From the NCBI GenBank assembly GCA_964496875.1, contig CAZCBH010000004.1:1-64000 (forward strand): a DNA stretch of 64,000 nt, read 5' to 3'. Below, piece after piece: positions 58,653 to 64,000 of the stretch. Origin of the DNA: RI-106 sp964496875. GTDB taxonomy: Bacteria; Cyanobacteriota; Vampirovibrionia; Obscuribacterales; Obscuribacteraceae. Below the pieces are notes generated by a model. That model was given only the letters and a program-made list of their open reading frames with translations. It ran no database searches and had not been told where the DNA came from. Position 1 is the first letter of the stretch; each line of letters opens with the position of its first letter. The translations under genes and the position numbers were made by a program.

Positions 58653-59969
58653 TTATATATGGGCCGGTTGCTTCTCTTTTTTGGAATCTCTATTTTGGAC
58701 GAAAGAGGCATAGCCTTTATAGACGGCGGACCGACCCAGGTCTCGTTCGATTCTGAGTAGTTGATTGTATTTGGCCGTTCTCTCCGAGCGACAGGGGGCG
58801 CCTGTTTTGATTTGAGCGGCGGACATGGCTACAGCCAGATCGGCTATGGTGGCGTCCTCTGTTTCACCACTGCGGTGAGAGAGTATGCTCGTGTAACCGT
58901 GTTCCGAAGCCAGGTTTATTGCTTCGATGGTTTCGGTCAAGGTGCCAATCTGGTTCGGTTTGATCAGGATGGAGTTACCTACACCACTTTCAATACCACG
59001 TCTCAATCGCACCGTATTGGTGACGAACAGGTCGTCGCCTACCAATTGGACCTTCGTACCGAGTTTGTCGGTCAGGATCTTCCATCCCTCCCAATCCTCC
59101 TCGGCCAGCCCGTCTTCGATGCTGACTATCGGATAATTGGATGCTAGTTTCTCATAATATTCCACCATCTCCTCACTGCTGAGGCTCTTGTTCTCGGTGG
59201 CCAGGTTGTACTTACCATTTTCGTAGAACTCGGTAGAAGCCGGATCGAGGGCCAGGGAAATGTCGCGACCAGGCTTGAAGCCAGCTTTCTCGATAGCCTG
59301 GACTATTAGCTCTAAAGCTTCCTCGTTGGCCTTCAACGAAGGAGCGAATCCTCCCTCGTCACCAACTCCGGTGCTCAAAGACTTTTTATGTAGTACTGCT
59401 TTTAGTGCGTGGTAGGTTTCAACTCCCCACTGTAGAGCTTCCGAAAAGCTGCTGGCGCCTGCCGGTGCAATCATGAACTCCTGTAAGTCGACTCCGTCCT
59501 GGGCGTGCTTGCCACCATTCAAAATATTCATAAGTGGCACAGGTAAAGTATTCGCCGCTACCCCGCCTATATATCTAAAAAGAGGCATTCCAACTGAGTT
59601 CGCAGCTGCCTTGGCTACTGCCAGGCTGACACCAAGGGTGGCATTGGCACCGAGGGAAGATTTATTATCAGTACCATCAATTTTGATCAGTTCGTGGTCG
59701 ATTAGAGTCTGTTCTGTGGCGTTGGCGCCTAACAGCGATTTCGTGATGGTTTCATGGATATGTTCGATTGCTTTCAACACGCCTTTGCCATCATATCTTT
59801 TCGGATCTTTGTCTCGCAACTCGACGGCTTCGAAACTACCGGTGGAGGCACCAGATGGAACAGCGGCTCTACCGGCGGCACCATTCGAAAGTACTACGGT
59901 TACCTCAACAGTAGGATTACCGCGGGAATCCAGAATTTCCATTGCCGATATTTCTTCAATATGCGTCAT
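58653..59969 (-). CDS. eno: Enolase
   Basis: Enolase dehydrates 2-phosphoglycerate to phosphoenolpyruvate. The 438-residue protein has EILDSRGNPTVEV, AVPSGASTGSFEAVELRD, NGGKHAQDGVDLQEFMI, TGVGDEGGFAPSL, IVSIEDGLAEEDWEGW, QLVGDDLFVTN with metal ligands, SILIKPNQIGTLTE with the catalytic Lys, and the final RSERTAKYNQLLRIE. A Lys/Glu-rich tail of about 15 residues is extra. GGAG lies 10 bases before the ATG. It follows GpmI (30123) in glycolysis but is not linked to it. Confidence 0.97.
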   Translation of the reverse strand: MTHIEEISAMEILDSRGNPTVEVTVVLSNGAAGRAAVPSGASTGSFEAVELRDKDPKRYDGKGVLKAIEHIHETITKSLLGANATEQTLIDHELIKIDGTDNKSSLGANATLGVSLAVAKAAANSVGMPLFRYIGGVAANTLPVPLMNILNGGKHAQDGVDLQEFMIAPAGASSFSEALQWGVETYHALKAVLHKKSLSTGVGDEGGFAPSLKANEEALELIVQAIEKAGFKPGRDISLALDPASTEFYENGKYNLATENKSLSSEEMVEYYEKLASNYPIVSIEDGLAEEDWEGWKILTDKLGTKVQLVGDDLFVTNTVRLRRGIESGVGNSILIKPNQIGTLTETIEAINLASEHGYTSILSHRSGETEDATIADLAVAMSAAQIKTGAPCRSERTAKYNQLLRIERDLGRSAVYKGYASFVQNRDSKKEKQPAHI

Positions 59970-60172
59970 CAGTGTTTCACTCCATTAGTGGTATCACCGT
60001 CAGTATTTATCACCTAATTTCGGAAATTCCCAAAATTTTTGGTGCAAATGATCGGCGTTCAAGTATAATCCTAAAACGAAAGTTCGTTTTTCAATCATCC
60101 AGTAAACAATATCATTTGAGCGGAAGTCTTACCTTATAGTTCGCACAGCGAACCTAGAAGCGGCGGTCGAAA

Positions 60173-60529
60173 ATGGGCGGTGACCATCCCGGTGGTTTCC
60201 AGGCAATTCAAGAGTATTTCCAGCAGAAAGTCTGTCGGTTTTGTTCTCGGCAGTTCGAGCAGGAAGGAATCGAACTCTTGCGTCAGGAGCCAGGGGTTTT
60301 AGTAGTACGAGTGACTTGCAATTCTTGCGGGCACCCTTTGGGGGTAGCCATAGTAGGAACTACTCCCAAGCCGGAGAAGAGCAAGCCTCGCAGTTACGGA
60401 GAGTGGACCAAAAAGGACCGCTCCAGGCTGGCTAAAATGCCTAAAATTACTTACGACGATGTGCTGACGGCGCATCAGTTTTTTCAGAATCTTGGATCCG
60501 ACTGGGCCAAGTACATCCCCGGCACCTGA
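60173..60529 (+). CDS. Small zinc-ribbon protein (118 residues)
   Basis: A soluble protein with a split zinc ribbon: Cys-x2-Cys at 21-24 (VCRFCSRQF) and Cys-x2-Cys at about 49-52 (VTCNSCGHPLGVAIVG). Between them is a beta-strand pair. The C-terminal half is basic (KPEKSKPRSYGEWTKKDRSR), then helical (TYDDVLTAHQFFQNLG). The fold suggests nucleic-acid or protein contact. It starts about 100 bases after a TATAAT at 60064-60069 whose -35 is weak, and is closed by a terminator. Family unknown. Confidence 0.65.
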   Translation: MGGDHPGGFQAIQEYFQQKVCRFCSRQFEQEGIELLRQEPGVLVVRVTCNSCGHPLGVAIVGTTPKPEKSKPRSYGEWTKKDRSRLAKMPKITYDDVLTAHQFFQNLGSDWAKYIPGT

Positions 60530-60604
60530 GCCGATGGATTTCCGCACATAATGAGGTGTTGTTGACAACCGGATCGAAATCCCGGACCGGAATTGAATCT
60601 TTAT

Positions 60605-60640
60605 AAAAGGGCTGGAGCGTTTGGTTTTCAGCCCTTTTCT
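60605..60640 (+). terminator. Terminator after the small zinc-ribbon gene
   Basis: AAAAGGGCTG (60605-60614) pairs perfectly with CAGCCCTTTT (60629-60638), loop of 14, followed by CTCTTTT. Confidence 0.8.
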
Positions 60641-60754
60641 CTTTTGAGACGAACAGCTTTGCAACCAAGCTAAAATTTCTGGAATTTATTTCGAAATGTG
60701 CGCAAGGCTCTTTATAACCAGCTTCTTATCGCTTGTTTTTGCGACAATTGAGCC

Positions 60755-62356
60755 ATGTTCGATCGAGAGATACGTCTGGTCCCTGCCGTGCCCAAGAGCG
60801 ATATTCGCCTTGACGTGGCATTTTGCTATCCTGGTCCCTACGAAATCGGTATGGCCGGACTGGGGATGCAGCTTGTCTGGTGGTTGTTCGAGCAGCACGA
60901 GCATGTCTTCGTTCGGCGCTGCTTCTCGGATATAGATCAGCATTCTTCTGCCGGGCAGAGTGATTGCTATGGATTCACTCTCTCCTGGGAGCTCGATTTC
61001 CCGACCGTCTTGACGATGCTGGAGCGATATGGAATCGAGCCCCTTTCTAAAGACCGTGGTGAAGGCAGTCCCATAGTTTTCGGCGGTGGACCGGTTTTGT
61101 CAGCCAACCCCGAGCCTTATGCCGCCATATTTGATGTCGTTCTGCTTGGCGATGCGGAGGCTACGGTGCCTGCCTTTATTGAAGCGGTGATTGAAACGGC
61201 AGGTCTTGACCGTTTTGAGCGCCTGAAGCGATTCGCGGCGGTGCCCGGACTGTATGTGCCGTCCTGCTACAAAGTCGACTACCAGGACTCGGGCGCGGTT
61301 CTCTCTATCGAATCAATAGTAAAGGCGGCACCGCAACATGTTGCTCGTCAAGCGTTCAAGCCCGCCTCCGACTACATTGCCAGCACTTGCATCCTCTCTC
61401 CTGATACCACTTGGGGTGCCACTTATCTGATGGAGGTGGTGCGATCCTGTCCGCAAGAGTGTCGATTTTGTCTGGCCAGCTATCTGACCAGACCATTTCG
61501 TTTCGCTTCGGTTGATACCATAATTGATGCGGCGCTCAAAGCCTCGGCTCATACCGACAAGATCGGTTTGCTCGGTCCTTCTATTACGGAGCACCCGGAG
61601 TTCGAGGAAATTGCCGACCGTCTGGCAAAAGTCGACAACCTGCGGGTTAATATCGCCTCGGTGCGAGCCGATACTCTGACTGAAAACCTGGCGGCCAATA
61701 TTGCCAGGCTCGGTCAGAAGTCGGTAACCATCGCCCTCGAGTCCGGCTCGCAGCGTCTGAGGGATATCATGAAAAAGAATTTGACCGAGGCCCAGATCGA
61801 ATACGCAGTCGATGCTATCGCCGGCGGTGGTCTGAGTGGTATCAAATTCTACGGTATCGCCGGGCTTCCATTTGAAGAGCAAGGTGATCTCGATGAAACT
61901 GTGGCTTTGCTCCGTCGTTTGAAGAAGCGCCATTCTGCCTTGAAATTCGTCTTCGGTCTCAGCTCTTTCGTGCCGAAGGCCCAGACTCCCTTCCAGCGCA
62001 GAGGCAGGGACCGGGGCTGCAAAAAGAAAATGGAGTTTCTGAGAAAGAGCCTTGCTCCGAAAGGAATCGACGTCAGGACCGAGAGTCATAACTGGAGCGA
62101 TATCCAGGCATTGTTGTCCCGGGGCGATCGCCGCTTGTCCGAAATCCTCATCGATATTGGTGATGGCGCTCAGAGTCTGGGCAGTTGGAAGCGAGCCATG
62201 AAGGCAAGACCTGATGGTGTCCCTTCTATGGACTACTTTGTTTTTGAGAATTATCCCGAAGAGCAATTGTTGCCCTGGGATCATCTTATCTCTGCCGATA
62301 AGAGCGGATATCTCGACGGTCATTTGAAAACGGCTCGGGCTATGGCAACAGAATAG
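60755..62356 (+). CDS. Radical SAM protein with N-terminal B12-binding-like domain
   Basis: The 533-residue protein begins with a Rossmann-like domain of the type found before radical SAM cores (AFCYPGPYEIGMAGLGMQ, SPIVFGGGPVLSANPEPYA, VVLLGDAE). The radical SAM core has Cys-x3-Cys-x2-Cys in RSCPQECRFCLAS (about 230-242) for the 4Fe-4S cluster. Later motifs are TIALESGSQRLRDIMKKNLT and GIAGLPFEEQGDL. The layout fits the B12-binding-domain radical SAM superfamily, near the TIGR03960-like group; the classic Asp-x-His-x2-Gly cobalamin motif is not evident, so B12 binding is unproven. Substrate unknown. Confidence 0.85.
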   Translation: MFDREIRLVPAVPKSDIRLDVAFCYPGPYEIGMAGLGMQLVWWLFEQHEHVFVRRCFSDIDQHSSAGQSDCYGFTLSWELDFPTVLTMLERYGIEPLSKDRGEGSPIVFGGGPVLSANPEPYAAIFDVVLLGDAEATVPAFIEAVIETAGLDRFERLKRFAAVPGLYVPSCYKVDYQDSGAVLSIESIVKAAPQHVARQAFKPASDYIASTCILSPDTTWGATYLMEVVRSCPQECRFCLASYLTRPFRFASVDTIIDAALKASAHTDKIGLLGPSITEHPEFEEIADRLAKVDNLRVNIASVRADTLTENLAANIARLGQKSVTIALESGSQRLRDIMKKNLTEAQIEYAVDAIAGGGLSGIKFYGIAGLPFEEQGDLDETVALLRRLKKRHSALKFVFGLSSFVPKAQTPFQRRGRDRGCKKKMEFLRKSLAPKGIDVRTESHNWSDIQALLSRGDRRLSEILIDIGDGAQSLGSWKRAMKARPDGVPSMDYFVFENYPEEQLLPWDHLISADKSGYLDGHLKTARAMATE

Positions 62357-62464
62357 GCTTCTAATACTCTTGGTAACTTATCATTAGATCTTTGACTTCC
62401 AAACCGGCTAATATATGTAAAAATCTCTCGCTTTTCTCGATTCTCTCAGGAGCAATTAATTCGA

Positions 62465-63406
62465 ATGGGCAATTCGTCTGAAATATGGATCAGGGACCTG
62501 GTTAAACCAATCGAGGAAGATTTGATGTCCGGAGCCGCAGAGCTTGCTCTCCGGGCGATAATAATCTTTCAGACGATCATGAAAGAGAAGAAAGCGGAGA
62601 AGCCAGAGGTGCTGCGCTCTTATTTGACGGAAGCCGCCAAGCAGCTGGTCGGGGTGCAGCCGGCAATGGCTCCGGTCTTTCATCTCTCCAATTCAGTCTT
62701 GATCGCAATCAAAGACTGTCAGTCCTCCGATGAGTTAATAGAAAAGTGCCAGAGTACCCTGGATGAATTTGAAAAGACTCTATGCGCATCCGCTGCAAGA
62801 ATCGCCGACCTGGCTTATGACCTTATCGAGCCGGGCTCTGTCGTATTCGCTTATTCTTTCAGCTCCACTGTTGTAAGCGCGCTGCTCAATGCCCGCTCCA
62901 GAGGCAGATATTTCCGGGTGGCCTGTACTGAATCGAGACCCAGTCTCGAAGGACGCAAACTTGCTTCGAGGCTCAATTCGGGCGGAATCGAAGTGATCCA
63001 CACCTTCGACACAGCCATGGGCTTGATTCTGCCTGCCTGTAGTGTCGCATTTATGGGCTGCGATTGTATTGCTTTACCCGGAGTTGTCAATAAAGTCGGT
63101 TCCTGGATGCTTTCGGTGGGCTGCCGTGAATTGAAAGTGCCTTTATACGCTTTATCGGGAACGGAAAAGTTCGTCTCCGAAGAACGTCTTTTCGAGTTCG
63201 AGAAGCACGAACGACCTGGTTTTGAAGTCTGGGAAGATGCTCCCCGAGAGATAAACGTTGTGAACAGCCAGTTCGATCTTGTTCCTTTTAATCTCCTCAG
63301 CGGGCTGGTTACCGAAAAAGGGATTCTTCAAGAAGCGGATATCAAAGAGTTGATCTCGAACTATGCGGTAGATGATGCGCTCAAGCTCGAGACCGCATCT
63401 TCTTGA
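62465..63406 (+). CDS. eIF2B-like / ribose-1,5-bisphosphate isomerase-family protein
   Basis: The 313-residue protein has a helical N-terminal half and a Rossmann-like half matching the IF-2B family: GSVVFAYSFSSTVVSALLNA, RVACTESRPSLEGRKLASRL, GIEVIHTFDTAMGLILPACS and FMGCDCIALPGVVNKVGSWM. The family includes eIF2B alpha/beta/delta, methylthioribose-1-phosphate isomerase and ribose-1,5-bisphosphate isomerase. Bacterial members outside MtnA are mostly uncharacterised; sugar-phosphate isomerase is the best guess. AGGAG is 12 bases before the ATG, a long gap. It follows the radical SAM gene on the same strand by 108 bases, with TTGACT near 62392 as a weak promoter hint. Confidence 0.78.
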   Translation: MGNSSEIWIRDLVKPIEEDLMSGAAELALRAIIIFQTIMKEKKAEKPEVLRSYLTEAAKQLVGVQPAMAPVFHLSNSVLIAIKDCQSSDELIEKCQSTLDEFEKTLCASAARIADLAYDLIEPGSVVFAYSFSSTVVSALLNARSRGRYFRVACTESRPSLEGRKLASRLNSGGIEVIHTFDTAMGLILPACSVAFMGCDCIALPGVVNKVGSWMLSVGCRELKVPLYALSGTEKFVSEERLFEFEKHERPGFEVWEDAPREINVVNSQFDLVPFNLLSGLVTEKGILQEADIKELISNYAVDDALKLETASS

Positions 63407-63450
63407 GAAGGTTTTATAGGGCGAGGAAAAAATCCTTCTGGTGGCTGCTC

Positions 63451-64000
63451 TCAAGAACTAGTCGCTTTGGCCGATAGCCCGATCAAATAGCCGTTTTCCA
63501 TCATAAACAAATACTTGAGGGTGTCCTCTCTCTCCTCTCTGTCGGTGCCGTCGGAGTTTTTGGTTCCTAGTCTAATACTGGTTTTGAGGGCGAGATTGTG
63601 CAGATCGTAGATGGTGATTTCCATGGTTTTGCTAGCCGGCGCATAATAGAGGTTCTTGTTGCCATAGTCGACGGCGTACAGGGATTTTTCTGTAAAGCCA
63701 GGCAGGGTATCCACAATCGAGCCATCTCTGACGTCTACTAGAACATCGTTGAGTAGCACTGCGGGCACCATCGGCAATGCCACAAGCGAGTCTCTTCCAT
63801 CGTTTTCTCCGGCTTTGAAATGATCTTTCAGATAGATAATCTCTCGCACCCGACCGTCGTCGGCTCCGAAGACTCTGAGCTTCTCCCGGTCGAGAACGCA
63901 GAGCGCTTCTCCATTTGATATATACGCTACCTGCGCATCATCTTGAATGGGAATGTCCAGCGACTTGATCTCCCAGCTTCTGGCCGGATCTATGTACTTA
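63451..64000 (-). CDS. Partial protein, beta-propeller-like C-terminus
   Basis: The minus-strand frame is open from the window edge at 64000 to the stop at 63451, so only the C-terminal 182 or so residues are seen and the start lies outside. The text is a run of beta strands with propeller-like blades: AYISNGEALCVLDREKLRVF, PAVLLNDVLVDVRDGSIV and SLYAVDYGNKNLYYAPASK. This fits a WD40- or NHL-like propeller that reads a stored value or ligand, but the family cannot be fixed. A GTG at 63849 is an internal codon, not a likely start. It converges on the eIF2B-like gene. Confidence 0.55.
   Translation of the reverse strand, partial: KYIDPARSWEIKSLDIPIQDDAQVAYISNGEALCVLDREKLRVFGADDGRVREIIYLKDHFKAGENDGRDSLVALPMVPAVLLNDVLVDVRDGSIVDTLPGFTEKSLYAVDYGNKNLYYAPASKTMEITIYDLHNLALKTSIRLGTKNSDGTDREEREDTLKYLFMMENGYLIGLSAKATSS

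Overview
The window looks like chromosome from a Gram-negative, heterotrophic bacterium related to cyanobacteria, most plausibly a non-photosynthetic sister lineage (Vampirovibrionia/Melainabacteria, Obscuribacterales-like). This placement is an inference. It rests on a response regulator that reads like cyanobacterial RpaB, a cyanobacterial-style HolA, a DUF2993 protein, an ABC1/UbiB kinase, CsaB and TagA-type envelope genes, two secretins and a GmhB-type phosphatase implying an outer membrane, and the absence of any photosynthesis gene. No rRNA, tRNA, CRISPR array, insertion sequence or prophage was found.

Layout. 1-3.3 kb: a partial gene, a secreted DUF2059 protein, a UbiA prenyltransferase coupled to cobU, and a YgjP-like metallopeptidase fired from a symmetric divergent promoter. 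3.5-11.8 kb: fabF and a 2304-residue repeat protein. 12-22.4 kb: cysE, small zinc-ribbon and coiled-coil proteins, an acyl-CoA dehydrogenase, rpe, a TOPRIM (OLD-like) protein with a membrane partner, a MATE exporter, a JAB-only RadC and ispG. 22.4-30 kb (mostly minus strand): csaA, etfA/etfB, a broken rtcA behind a LOG gene, holA, and phoU with a PhoB/PhoR-like pair. 30-36 kb: gpmI, an Ala/Gly/Glu lipoprotein, a DUF2993 protein, rph and ubiB. 36-38.3 kb: a structured leader, a zinc-ribbon membrane protein and a retron-type reverse transcriptase with a candidate msr-msd RNA. 38.3-43.2 kb: gcvPB, RNase D, glcF and glcE. 43.2-49 kb: csaB, tagA, mrnC, a PAS histidine kinase, a degenerate REC-GGDEF-REC protein and gmhB. 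49-55.6 kb: a BlaI-type repressor with an operator dyad, two tandem paralogous secretins and a 1.1-kb non-coding stretch. 55.6-64 kb: the RpaB-like regulator, ahcY, eno, zinc-ribbon, radical-SAM and eIF2B-like genes, and a partial beta-propeller-like gene.

How the parts fit. The acyl-CoA dehydrogenase and ETF can pass electrons from acyl-CoA oxidation. GlcE/GlcF, GcvPB and AhcY belong to glycolate, glycine and methyl-cycle metabolism. GpmI and Eno are consecutive glycolytic steps. PhoU/PhoB/PhoR answer to phosphate. CsaB, TagA, UbiA, GmhB and the secretins serve the envelope.

The strongest leads for something new are the solo retron with its RNA, the giant protein with exact 360-bp repeats, the TOPRIM/membrane pair, the signalling protein that has lost its phospho-acceptors and GGDEF site, and several structured leaders.
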